Shown here in pieces: positions 1-8,146 of a DNA stretch of 37,675 nt. Numbering within the stretch: the first letter of the stretch is position 1; each line of letters begins with the position of its first letter. The notes beneath the pieces were generated by a model. That model was not told where the DNA came from, did no database searches, and was given only the letters and a program-made list of their open reading frames with translations. The position numbers and the translations under genes are program-made. This DNA is from JBOHBN01 sp050698355 (GTDB taxonomy: Bacteria; Actinomycetota; Actinomycetes; Streptosporangiales; WHST01), in contig JBOHBN010000325.1 in assembly GCA_050698355.1 (NCBI GenBank), positions 1-37,675 of the forward strand, in the 5' to 3' direction.

Positions 1-1821
1 TCGCTCACCGGCCTCGCGACGCTCGGCGCGGTCGGCGGGCACCGGCTCGAGGCGACCGCCAGCGGTCCGGGCGCCGATGCCGCCCTCGCCGCTCTGCGGC
101 AGCAGGCGGCCGATGGCTTCGGCGACCGCGACGAGCAGGCAGCGCCCACCGCCGCCCCTGTTGAGGCAGCCGCCACCGCGATCAGCGGCCTGCCCGGCTC
201 GCCCGGAAGCGGGTACGGGCCCGTTCGCCGGCTACGGCTGCCCGAACCACCCGAGCAGGAGCCCGCCGCAGGCTCGCCGGATGAGGAGGTCTCGCGCCTC
301 CATGAAGCGATCGCCGCGGCCCGCGCGGAGATGGAACGGGCGCGTGACGACGCGAGTCGTACCGTCGGGAGCGACACCGCGGGCATTTTGGACGCGCAGG
401 TGCTGCTGCTCTCCGACGCTGCCGTCCTGGACGCGGCCGTCGCCGCCGCCCGCGACGGCGCGGTCGCCGAGCAGGCGTGGCGGCAGGCCGTCACCCAGGT
501 CGCGGACGCGTACCGGGACGTCCCTGATTCCTACCAGCGAGCCCGCGCCGACGACGTGGACGACGTCGCGCGGCGGGTGCTCGCGCACCTCGCGGGCATG
601 ACAGTGACGCCCGTGTTGACCGGCTCCGGCGTGCTGGTCGCCGAGATGCTCGGCCCGGCCGACACCGCGAGCCTCGACGAGCAGATGGTCCGCGCCATCC
701 TCACCGCCCGCGGAGCGCCGACCGGCCACGCCGCGATCCTCGCCCGCGCGCGCGGAATCCCGGCAGTGGTCGGCGCGGGCGACGCTGTGCTCACGCTCCA
801 TGACGGCCAGCAGGTACTCGTGGACGGAGACACAGGAGCCGTGCACGTCGACCCGGACGAGGCGGTCCTGCATCAATACGAGCGCCGCCGCGCCGACCGC
901 GAGCAGGCCGACCGCGCGGCCCGCGTGGGGGCGAACGAGCCGGCGGCTACGAGTGACGGGACCCGCGTCCTCGTCGCGGCGAACGTCGGCTCCGTGGAAG
1001 ACGCGGCCGCCGCCGCGGCCGCCGGCGCCGACGGCATCGGCCTGCTGCGCACCGAGTTCCTGTTCGCGGGCCGGTCCGAACCGCCGACCGAGGACGAGCA
1101 GGCGCGTACGTACGCCGAGATCGCGAGTCTCGTGACCGGCGCGCCGGTGTGCGTGCGCACGTTCGACATCGGCGCGGACAAGCCCGCCGCGTACCTGCCG
1201 CAGGCGCCGGAGGACAACCCGTTCCTCGGCGTGCGCGGGTTGCGGCTCGGCCTCGCGCACGCCGACGTGCTCGCCACTCAGCTGCGTGCGATCCAGCGCG
1301 CGGGCGCGTCGTACCCCGTTCACGTACTGCTCCCGATGGTGACCACCGTCGACGAGCTGGACCGCGTTCACGACCTGATCGACCCTGGCGTACGCGTCGG
1401 TGCCATGGTCGAGGTGCCCGCTGCGGCGCTGCTGGCCGACGCGCTCGCATCCCGCGTCGACTTCCTCTCCATCGGCACGAACGATCTGGTGCAGTACGCG
1501 CTCGCGGCGGAGCGCGGCAACGCGGCGGTCGCCGAGCTCGCGGATCCATGCCACCCCGCCGTGCTCGGGCTCATCGGTCGCGTCGCCGATGCGGCCACCC
1601 GGGCGGGCATCGAGGTCGCGGTGTGCGGTGAGATGGCTTCCGACATCGCGGCCGTTCCGCTGCTCGTGGGGCTCGGTGTCGGCGAGCTGTCCGTGTCGCC
1701 GACGGCGGTGCCCGCGGTGAAGCAGGCCGTACGCAACACTTCTCGCGCGGCAGCCGAACAGCTCGCGGCCACGGCGCTCACTCTCACCACTGCGGCCGAC
1801 GTGCGAGACCTGCTCACCTGA
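1..1821 (+). CDS. ptsP: PTS HPr-Enzyme I fusion (phosphoenolpyruvate--protein phosphotransferase), 5' end cut by window
   Basis: This protein takes phosphate from PEP on an Enzyme I histidine and passes it to an HPr domain. The frame is open from base 1. The first ~45 visible residues (SLTGLATLGAVGGHRLEATA) match the C-terminal half of HPr, and a linker leads into Enzyme I near residue 60. Enzyme I hallmarks in order are the phospho-histidine loop GAPTGHAAILAR (H243), GIGLLRTEFLF, RTFDIGADKPAAYL, NPFLGVRGLRL, DFLSIGTNDLVQYALAAERG and VCGEMASD (C542), so both the phospho-His and PEP-binding domains are complete. Actinobacterial proteins with this HPr-EI order often carry an N-terminal EIIA-Man/DhaM domain and lie beside dihydroxyacetone kinase dhaKL; that part would be upstream of the window and is inference. 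The HPr active histidine is also outside. A general PTS EI is the alternative. Confidence 0.9.
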   Translation, partial: SLTGLATLGAVGGHRLEATASGPGADAALAALRQQAADGFGDRDEQAAPTAAPVEAAATAISGLPGSPGSGYGPVRRLRLPEPPEQEPAAGSPDEEVSRLHEAIAAARAEMERARDDASRTVGSDTAGILDAQVLLLSDAAVLDAAVAAARDGAVAEQAWRQAVTQVADAYRDVPDSYQRARADDVDDVARRVLAHLAGMTVTPVLTGSGVLVAEMLGPADTASLDEQMVRAILTARGAPTGHAAILARARGIPAVVGAGDAVLTLHDGQQVLVDGDTGAVHVDPDEAVLHQYERRRADREQADRAARVGANEPAATSDGTRVLVAANVGSVEDAAAAAAAGADGIGLLRTEFLFAGRSEPPTEDEQARTYAEIASLVTGAPVCVRTFDIGADKPAAYLPQAPEDNPFLGVRGLRLGLAHADVLATQLRAIQRAGASYPVHVLLPMVTTVDELDRVHDLIDPGVRVGAMVEVPAAALLADALASRVDFLSIGTNDLVQYALAAERGNAAVAELADPCHPAVLGLIGRVADAATRAGIEVAVCGEMASDIAAVPLLVGLGVGELSVSPTAVPAVKQAVRNTSRAAAEQLAATALTLTTAADVRDLLT

Positions 1822-1832
1822 TCCGATCGCGT

Positions 1833-1838
1833 TACGCT
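1833..1838 (+). promoter_or_regulatory. -10-like hexamer for a probably leaderless gabD2 transcript
   Basis: TACGCT fits the actinobacterial TAnnnT -10 pattern and ends 7 nt before the ATG at 1846. The gene has no Shine-Dalgarno, and the previous gene stops only 24 nt upstream. Transcription would start at or next to the start codon. Inferred from spacing only. Confidence 0.4.
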
Positions 1839-1845
1839 CGAGTCG

Positions 1846-3414
1846 ATGACGACGACGATGAGTTTGCCCGCGCCGCCGACCGACGAGGCGCTCGCGCCCC
1901 TGTACGGCAGGGCGGTCGCGCGTGCGAGCAAGCCACTGCCGGTCGTCGCCCCATATACGGGAGAGGCGTTCGCCTCGCTGCCGCAGTCCACGCCGCGCAG
2001 GGACGTGGCGGAGGCGTTCGACCGGGCGCGCGCGGCGCAGGTCGACTGGGCCCGGCGGACACCACGGGAGCGGGCGCGGGTGCTGCTGAGACTGCACGAC
2101 CTGGTGCTCGACAGGCAGCGCGAGGTGCTCGACCTTGTCCAGTGGGAGAACGGCAAGGCGCGCGCGCATGCGTTCGAGGAGGTCGCCGACATCGGTCTCG
2201 CCTGCCGCTACTACGGGCGTGGCGGGCCCGGATACCTCATGCCACGTCGCCGTGCCGGGTTGTTCCCGCTGCTCACCCAGGCGGTCGAGGTACGCCACCC
2301 GATCGGCGTGGCCGGGATCGTCTCGCCGTGGAACTACCCGCTCGCCCTGGGCGCCTCGGACGCGCTGCCCGCGCTGGTTGCCGGCAACGCGGTCGTACAG
2401 CGCCCCGACTCGCAGGGCGCGCTGTCCTGCTTGTGGGTGGTGGGTCTCGCGTACGAGGCGGGCCTGCCGGAGGACCTCTGGCAGGTCGTGCTCGGGCCGG
2501 GCTCGACCGTCGGCGCCGCGGTACTCGACCAGGCCGACCACGTCACGTTCACCGGTTCGACGAGCACCGGCCGCCAGGTAGCGGAACGCGCCGCGAGCCG
2601 GCTCGTCGGTTGCACGCTGGAGCTCGGCGGCAAGAACCCGTTGCTCGTGCTCGAGGATGCCGACCTCGGCCGCGCTGCGGAAGGTGCCGCACGCGCCTGC
2701 TTCTCCTCGGCGGGGCAGCTGTGCATCGGGGTGGAGCGCCTGTACGTCGCCGCCAACCGTTACGACGCGTTCCTCGACCGGTTCCTCGCGCGGGTCCAGG
2801 CGATGCGGGTCGGTGCCGCGTTCGACTTCTCGATGGACATGGGGTCGCTGACCTCAGCCGGACAGCTCGAGACGGTGACGCGGCACGTCAACGACGCCCG
2901 TGAGAAGGGCGCCGCGGTCCTTGCCGGCGCCCGTCCGCGTCCCGACCTCGGCCCGTACTTCTACGAGCCGACCGTGCTCGGCAATCTCCCGGAGAACGCG
3001 CTATGCCACTCCGAGGAGACGTTCGGGCCCGTGGTGAGCGTGTTCCCCGTCGACAGCGAGGACGAGGCGGTGCGGCGCGCCAACGAGGGCTCCTACGGGC
3101 TCAACGCGAGCGTCTGGACCACCGACATCGCGCGCGGTAGGCAGGTGGCCGCGCGTATCAAGGCCGGTTCGGTGAACGTCAACGAGGGCTACGCGGCGGC
3201 CTGGGGCTCGATGGACGTGCCCATGGGCGGCATGCGCGACTCCGGCCTCGGCCGCCGGCACGGCGCCGAGGGCGTGCTGAAGTACACCGAGACCCAGTCG
3301 ATCGTCGCCCAGCGCGTGCTCGGGCTGGGCGCGCCCTGTTCGCTCACGAGCGCGCAGTGGGCTGACCTGCTGACCGCCGCGCTGCGCGTCCTGCGCAAGA
3401 CCGGCCGCCGCTGA
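1846..3414 (+). CDS. gabD2: Succinate-semialdehyde dehydrogenase (NADP+), GabD2-like
   Basis: Aldehyde dehydrogenase superfamily, 522 aa, most similar from memory to mycobacterial GabD2, which oxidises succinic semialdehyde to succinate with NADP+. Visible signatures are the cofactor segment GIVSPWNYPLALGASDALPA, FTGSTSTGR, the catalytic glutamate in LELGGKNP (E259), the nucleophilic cysteine in FSSAGQLCIGVER (C293), ETFGPVVSVFPV and a C-terminal PMGGMRDSGLGRRHG. Length is normal. The ATG at 1846 is preceded by a -10-like hexamer rather than a Shine-Dalgarno; an in-frame ATG at 1858 is an alternative start. The GMC oxidoreductase follows after 14 bp in the same direction. Substrate assignment rests on family resemblance; another aliphatic or aromatic aldehyde is possible. 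Confidence 0.88.
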   Translation: MTTTMSLPAPPTDEALAPLYGRAVARASKPLPVVAPYTGEAFASLPQSTPRRDVAEAFDRARAAQVDWARRTPRERARVLLRLHDLVLDRQREVLDLVQWENGKARAHAFEEVADIGLACRYYGRGGPGYLMPRRRAGLFPLLTQAVEVRHPIGVAGIVSPWNYPLALGASDALPALVAGNAVVQRPDSQGALSCLWVVGLAYEAGLPEDLWQVVLGPGSTVGAAVLDQADHVTFTGSTSTGRQVAERAASRLVGCTLELGGKNPLLVLEDADLGRAAEGAARACFSSAGQLCIGVERLYVAANRYDAFLDRFLARVQAMRVGAAFDFSMDMGSLTSAGQLETVTRHVNDAREKGAAVLAGARPRPDLGPYFYEPTVLGNLPENALCHSEETFGPVVSVFPVDSEDEAVRRANEGSYGLNASVWTTDIARGRQVAARIKAGSVNVNEGYAAAWGSMDVPMGGMRDSGLGRRHGAEGVLKYTETQSIVAQRVLGLGAPCSLTSAQWADLLTAALRVLRKTGRR

Positions 3415-3428
3415 GCGAAGATGCGGTT

Positions 3429-5108
3429 ATGAACGAACAGTACGACGTCGCGGTCATCGGCTCGGGCTTCGGCGGCAGTGTCACGGCGTTGCGGCTCGCC
3501 GAGAAGGGCTACCGCGTCGTGGTGTTCGAGTCCGGGCGGCGGTTCGCCGCGCACGAGCTGCCGCGCACCTCGTGGGACGTCCGGCGGTTCCTGTGGGCGC
3601 CGCGCCTCGGCTGTTACGGCATCCAGCGCATCAGCGTGCTGCGCAACGTCGTCGTGCTGGCGGGGGCGGGCGTCGGCGGCGGGTCCCTGGTGTACGCGAA
3701 CACGTTGTACGAGCCGGGGGAAGCGTTCTTCGCCGACCCGCAGTGGCGCGACATCACGTCCTGGCGCGACGAGCTCGCCCCGTACTACGACCAGGCGAAG
3801 CGGATGCTCGGCGGCACCCCGAACCCGACGCACACGCCGGCGGACGTGGCGATGCGCCGGGTCGCGGACGAGATGGGTGTCGGCCATACGTTCCGGCCGG
3901 CGCCCGTCGGCGTGTGGTTCGGCACGCCCGGCGAGACCGTGGACGACCCGTACTTCGGCGGTGCGGGCCCGCCGCGCACCGGCTGCGTCGAGTGCGGCGA
4001 CTGCATGACCGGGTGCAGGTACGGCGCCAAGAACACCCTGCCGACCAACTATCTCCACCTCGCCGAGCGGCTCGGTGCCGACATCCGGCCACTGACCACG
4101 GTGCGCGCCGTACGCCCGGACGGCGACGGCGGTTATCTGGTCGACACCGCTCGTACCGGCAACCCGCGGACGGAACGTACCCGGTGGGCGGTCGACCAGG
4201 TCGTGTTCGCCGCGGGAGCGCTCGGCAGCCAGCGGCTGCTGCACCGGATGCGCGATGGGGGAACCCTGCCGCGGCTGTCGCCGGCGCTCGGGCGGCTGAC
4301 CCGTACCAACTCCGAAGCGATACTCGGCGCGATGCGGTCGCGCACCGGAGACACCGACTACAGCCGTGGCGTCGCGATCACGTCCTCGTTCCACCCCGAC
4401 GCGCACACGCACGTCGAACCGGTCAGGTACGGGCACGGCAGCAACCTGATGGGACTGCTCGGCACCCTGCTCGTCGACGGCGACGGGCGGGTGCCGCGGT
4501 GGGTGCGCTGGACGGGTCAGGTCGCTCGCCATCCCGGCCGGTTCCTGCGCAAGTTCGACGTGCGCCGGTGGTCGGAGCGTACGGTCATCGCCCTGGTCAT
4601 GCAGACGCTGGACAACTCGCTCACCGTCCTCGGGCGACGGGGTCCGTTCGGGCGCTACCGGCTCACCTCCCGGCAGGGCCACGGCGAGCCCAACCCGACC
4701 TGGATCCCGGCCGGCCACGAGGCGGTGCGCCGGCTGGCGCGGGTGATCGGCGGGACGCCTGGCGGCACCTGGGGGGACGTGGTCAACGTGCCGATGACCG
4801 CGCACATCATCGGCGGCTGCGCCATCGGCGCGAGCGCCGACGAGGGCGTGGTCGACGCGTACCAGCGGGTGTACGGCCACCCCGGCCTGCACGTCGTCGA
4901 CGGGTCGGCCGTATCGGCGAACCTCGGGGTCAACCCGTCGCTCACCATCACCGCCCAGGCTGAGCGCGCGATGGCGCTGTGGCCCAACAGGGGCGAGCCC
5001 GACCCGCGCCCGCCGCTGGGCTCGCCGTACGAGCGGGTCGCGCCCGTACCACCGCGCCGCCCGGCCGTACCGGACTCCGCGCCCGGTGCGCTCCGGCTAC
5101 CGAGCTGA
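3429..5108 (+). CDS. GMC-family FAD oxidoreductase, ChoD (cholesterol oxidase)-like, with a four-cysteine cluster
   Basis: FAD-dependent oxidoreductase of 559 aa. The N-terminal dinucleotide fold is YDVAVIGSGFGGSVTALRL (GSGFGG at 11-16), followed by the FAD-contacting AGAGVGGGSLVYANTL. The C-terminal GMC signature is HVVDGSAVSANLGVNPSLTITAQAERA, after GGCAIG. It resembles mycobacterial ChoD (Rv3409c) rather than secreted cholesterol oxidases, and no signal peptide is visible. Residues 186-196 contain C-x2-C-x2-C-x3-C inside CVECGDCMTGCRYGAKNTL, which looks like an iron-sulfur or structural metal site. It lies 14 bp after gabD2 and is probably co-transcribed, though GAAGAT 6 nt before the ATG could give it its own leaderless start. 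The real substrate is unknown; a sterol is only a guess. Confidence 0.85.
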   Translation: MNEQYDVAVIGSGFGGSVTALRLAEKGYRVVVFESGRRFAAHELPRTSWDVRRFLWAPRLGCYGIQRISVLRNVVVLAGAGVGGGSLVYANTLYEPGEAFFADPQWRDITSWRDELAPYYDQAKRMLGGTPNPTHTPADVAMRRVADEMGVGHTFRPAPVGVWFGTPGETVDDPYFGGAGPPRTGCVECGDCMTGCRYGAKNTLPTNYLHLAERLGADIRPLTTVRAVRPDGDGGYLVDTARTGNPRTERTRWAVDQVVFAAGALGSQRLLHRMRDGGTLPRLSPALGRLTRTNSEAILGAMRSRTGDTDYSRGVAITSSFHPDAHTHVEPVRYGHGSNLMGLLGTLLVDGDGRVPRWVRWTGQVARHPGRFLRKFDVRRWSERTVIALVMQTLDNSLTVLGRRGPFGRYRLTSRQGHGEPNPTWIPAGHEAVRRLARVIGGTPGGTWGDVVNVPMTAHIIGGCAIGASADEGVVDAYQRVYGHPGLHVVDGSAVSANLGVNPSLTITAQAERAMALWPNRGEPDPRPPLGSPYERVAPVPPRRPAVPDSAPGALRLPS

Positions 5109-5120
5109 CGGACCCGCCGC

Positions 5121-5168
5121 GACGGGGGATCCCCGGCGGTGTGCAGATCCCGCCGGGGATCCCCCGTC
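5121..5168. terminator. Bidirectional terminator hairpin between convergent genes
   Basis: A perfect inverted repeat: arm GACGGGGGATCCCCGGCGG (5121-5139), a 10-nt loop, and its exact reverse complement (5150-5168). It fills the gap between the GMC oxidoreductase (+) and lon (-), which converge here. There is no T-tract on either side, as is common in GC-rich actinobacteria. Confidence 0.75.
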
Positions 5169-5172
5169 ACGC

Positions 5173-7530
5173 TCAGGCGGCGGCCGGCTCCGCGACCTCG
5201 GCCGACTCCGCCGGTTCGAGCGCGAGCCGCAGCACCTCGCGTACGTCACTCACCGAGTGCACGGTGAGCTGGTCGCGTACCTCCTGCGGGATATCGTCCA
5301 GGTCGGGCTCGTTGCGCTCCGGGATGAGGACGGTCGTGATGCCGGCCCGGTGCGCCGCGAGCAGCTTCTGCTTGATGCCGCCCACCGGCAGCACGCGACC
5401 GGTCAGCGACACCTCGCCGGTCATCCCGACGTCGGCCCGGCTCGGCCGGCCGGACAGGAGCGACGCCAACGCCGTCGTCATCGTGACGCCCGCGCTCGGG
5501 CCGTCCTTCGGGATGGCGCCGGCCGGTACGTGCACGTGCACGCCGCGCTCCGCAAGGTCCGAAACCGGCAGCTCCAGCTCCGCGCCGCGCGAGCGCAGGT
5601 AGGAGAGCGCGATCTGCGCGGACTCCTTCATCACGTCGCCGAGCTGTCCGGTGAGCGTGAGCCCGTCGGCACCCGTCTCCGGGTCGGCGAGCGACGCCTC
5701 GACGAACAGCACGTCGCCGCCGGCGCCGGTGACCGCGAGTCCCGTCGCGACGCCCGTGACGGACGTACGCTGTGCCGTCTCCGGTGTATGGTGCGGCCGG
5801 CCGAGGTACGACACCAGCGATTCGGCGTCGACCGTGATGGGCAGGCTGACGTCGCCGAGTGCCAGCTGTGCGGCGATCTTGCGCAACGCGCGCGCGATGC
5901 CGCGCTCCAGCCCGCGTACGCCGGCTTCCCGGGTGTACTCGGTCGCGAGCCGGCGCAACGCGCCGTCGGTGAAGGCGACGTCCCATTCCCCTAGGCCCGC
6001 ATACTGGCGCTGCCGCGGCAGCAGGTGATCGCGGGCGATCGTGACCTTCTCGTCCTCGGTGTAGCCGTCCAAGGTCACGACCTCCATCCGGTCGAGCAGC
6101 ACCGGTGGGATCTGCTCGGCCACGTTGGCGGTCGCGAGGAACACCACGTCGGACAGGTCGAGCTCGACCTCCAGGTAGTGGTCCCGGAAGGTGTGGTTCT
6201 GCGCCGGGTCGAGCACCTCCAGCAGCGCCGCGGTCGGGTCGCCGCGGTAATCCGCGCCGACCTTGTCGATCTCGTCGAGCAGGATGACCGGGTTCATCGA
6301 CCCGGCCTCGCGGATCGCTCGTACGATCCGGCCGGGCAGCGCACCGACGTACGTGCGCCGGTGCCCGCGGATCTCCGCCTCGTCACGGACACCGCCGAGC
6401 GCCACCCGAACGAAGTTGCGGCCCATCGCGCGGGCCACCGATTCGCCGAGCGACGTCTTGCCGACCCCCGGCGGTCCGGCGAGCGCGAGCACCGCGCCGC
6501 TGCGGCGGCCGCCGACGACACCGAGCCCCTGCTCGTCGCGCCGGCGCCGGACCGCAAGGTACTCCACGATCCGTTCCTTCACATCGGTGAGGCCCGCGTG
6601 GTCGGCGTCCAGGATCGCCCGGGCGCCGGGGATGTCGTACACGTCCTCGGTGCGCTCGTTCCACGGCAGGTCGAGCACCGTGTCGAGCCAGGTGCGGATC
6701 CAGCCGCCCTCCGGGGACTGCTCGGACGACCGCTCGAGCTTGTCCACCTCGCGCAGCGCCGCCTCCCGCACCTTCTCGGGCAGGTCGGCGGCCTCGACGC
6801 GGGCGCGGTAGTCGTCCTGCTCCGACGCCGGGGTGCCGTCCAGCTCGGCGAGCTCCTTGCGTACGGCCTCGAGCTGCCGGCGCAGCAGGAACTCCCGCTG
6901 CTGCTTGTCGACGCCGTCCTGGACCTCCTTGCGGATGTTCTCCGCGACGTCCTGCTCGGCGATGTGCTCCTTGACCCAGGTGAGCACGAGCGAGATCCGC
7001 TCGGTGACTTCGAGGGTGTCGAGGAGCTGTTTCTTCTGCGCGCGGCTCAGGTACGAGGTGTACCCCGCCTGGTCGGCGAGCCGTCCGGGCTCCTCGATGC
7101 CCTCGACGACCTCCGCCACCTGCCAGGCGCCGCGCTGGTGGAGCGTGCCCACGAGCAGGTGCCGCAGCTCGTCGGCGAGCTGCTTGGTGTTCCCGTCGCC
7201 GGCGGGCTCGGCGACCGCGGTCGCCTCCACCCACAGCGCCGCGCCGGGACCGGAGGTACCCGCGCCAGTCGTCATCCGCGCGGTGCCGCGTACGACGGCG
7301 GCGCGGTTGCCGTTCGGGAGCCGGCCGACCTGTTCGATCGTCGCCCGCGTGCCCACGGTGCCGTACCGCCCGTCGGTGCGGGGTACGAGCAGCAGCTCGG
7401 TCGACGCGGCACGGGCCGCATCCACGGCGGCGCGGACGTCCGCCTCGGTCAGGTCGAGCGGTATCACCATGCCGGGCAGGACGACCTCGTCGTCCAACGG
7501 GAGCACCGGTAGCCGGATGGGTTCAGTCAT
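5173..7530 (-). CDS. lon: ATP-dependent protease Lon (LonA type)
   Basis: Cytosolic ATP-dependent serine protease of 785 aa that degrades misfolded and regulatory proteins. Domains in order: N-terminal LON substrate-binding region beginning MTEPIRLPVLPLDDEVVLPG, a long helical region, an AAA+ module with Walker A GPPGVGKTS (K358) and Walker B PVILLDEIDK, and the protease domain with catalytic serine in PKDGPSAG (S679) and lysine in GGIKQK (K722), the same numbers as in E. coli Lon. The start at 7530 has a GAGGT Shine-Dalgarno about 8 nt upstream; an in-frame ATG at 7575 lies within the putative control region and is less likely. A degenerate HAIR-like site sits 26 bp upstream. The gene converges on the GMC oxidoreductase over a strong hairpin. 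Confidence 0.96.
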   Translation of the reverse strand: MTEPIRLPVLPLDDEVVLPGMVIPLDLTEADVRAAVDAARAASTELLLVPRTDGRYGTVGTRATIEQVGRLPNGNRAAVVRGTARMTTGAGTSGPGAALWVEATAVAEPAGDGNTKQLADELRHLLVGTLHQRGAWQVAEVVEGIEEPGRLADQAGYTSYLSRAQKKQLLDTLEVTERISLVLTWVKEHIAEQDVAENIRKEVQDGVDKQQREFLLRRQLEAVRKELAELDGTPASEQDDYRARVEAADLPEKVREAALREVDKLERSSEQSPEGGWIRTWLDTVLDLPWNERTEDVYDIPGARAILDADHAGLTDVKERIVEYLAVRRRRDEQGLGVVGGRRSGAVLALAGPPGVGKTSLGESVARAMGRNFVRVALGGVRDEAEIRGHRRTYVGALPGRIVRAIREAGSMNPVILLDEIDKVGADYRGDPTAALLEVLDPAQNHTFRDHYLEVELDLSDVVFLATANVAEQIPPVLLDRMEVVTLDGYTEDEKVTIARDHLLPRQRQYAGLGEWDVAFTDGALRRLATEYTREAGVRGLERGIARALRKIAAQLALGDVSLPITVDAESLVSYLGRPHHTPETAQRTSVTGVATGLAVTGAGGDVLFVEASLADPETGADGLTLTGQLGDVMKESAQIALSYLRSRGAELELPVSDLAERGVHVHVPAGAIPKDGPSAGVTMTTALASLLSGRPSRADVGMTGEVSLTGRVLPVGGIKQKLLAAHRAGITTVLIPERNEPDLDDIPQEVRDQLTVHSVSDVREVLRLALEPAESAEVAEPAAA

Positions 7531-7555
7531 CGTCGCAACCTCGAGACTCAGTGAA

Positions 7556-7576
7556 GGTGAGCTATACCCGCTCAAG
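7556..7576 (-). promoter_or_regulatory. Degenerate HAIR (HspR-binding) site upstream of lon
   Basis: On the minus strand the sequence reads CTTGAGC-N7-GCTCACC, against the HspR consensus CTTGAGT-N7-ACTCAAG. The left half-site matches 6 of 7, the spacer is exactly 7, and the right half keeps CTCA. It lies 26 bp upstream of the lon start. HspR repression of lon is known in Streptomyces; binding here is inference. Confidence 0.5.
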
Positions 7577-7743
7577 GCACGTGCGGCGTGGATTGTTCCG
7601 CCGATCGCTCACGGCGAACGCGGCACTGCTTGTCTGGCGCAGCCAACGCCAGCACAGCGAGACCGATGAGTATGGCGGCCGTCGAGCAATTCGCCGTACG
7701 CTACGGCAGCGTCTTCTCCGGTACAGACCTGCCGGTGAAGATC

Positions 7744-8099
7744 CGTTCCGCGTGGCCGTAACGCGTAGGAAACTGCGCCTTGCGGCCGGGAGAAACGGAT
7801 CTTGGTCCGGGCATCGAATCGTCCACGCACTCAGGATCGTGGCCGTGCGGCGGTTGATCTGGACCCGCATCGGGTGCCCGCCGTAGCCCTCGGTCTTCAG
7901 GCGCGAGCCGTCACCGGCGTGGCCGTCCACGAGGAGCAGACCGCCGGGACGCAGGACGCGGCGGAACTGTGCCAGCACGGTGGGTAACGCGGCATCGGGA
8001 ACGTGGTGGGGCACGTACCAGCACACCAGCGCTTTCATTGACGTCTCGCGCAGCGGCGGTCGCAGCGACGCGGTCGTATGAGATGCGTGCATCGCTCAG
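7744..8099 (-). pseudogene. Broken SAM-dependent methyltransferase (internal deletion plus frameshift)
   Basis: Three fragments of one class I methyltransferase follow each other in different frames. An N-terminal piece reads LSDARISYDRVAA (from 8099 down), like the start of small methyltransferases of this family. It is joined near 8036-8060, in another frame, to CWYVPHHVPDAALPTVLAQF, RRVLRPGGLLLVDGHAGDG and KTEGYGGHPMRV, the post-motif II/III part. Near 7835 the frame shifts again to RGRFDARTKIRFSRPQGAVS, the C-terminal end. Roughly 90 residues with the SAM-binding glycine motif are missing, so the product cannot be functional. One open frame spans part of it (7562-8092) but mixes real and shadow sequence. 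It overlaps nothing essential and lies between the lon promoter and the hydrolase start. Family similarity is from memory. Confidence 0.7.
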
Positions 8100-8146
8100 C
8101 CAGGCGTACGGATGAGTTCCGCGGGCAAACCGTGGTCTGTACGACC

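Noticed and set aside
232..2541. Long minus-strand open frame opposite the PTS fusion and gabD2
   Set aside because: It lies opposite two well-supported genes and its residue composition (Arg, His, Val, Gly rich) is that of a GC-rich antisense shadow. The same holds for 3189-4892 (-), 6025-7512 (+), 8096-9565 (-) and 21855-23675 (-).
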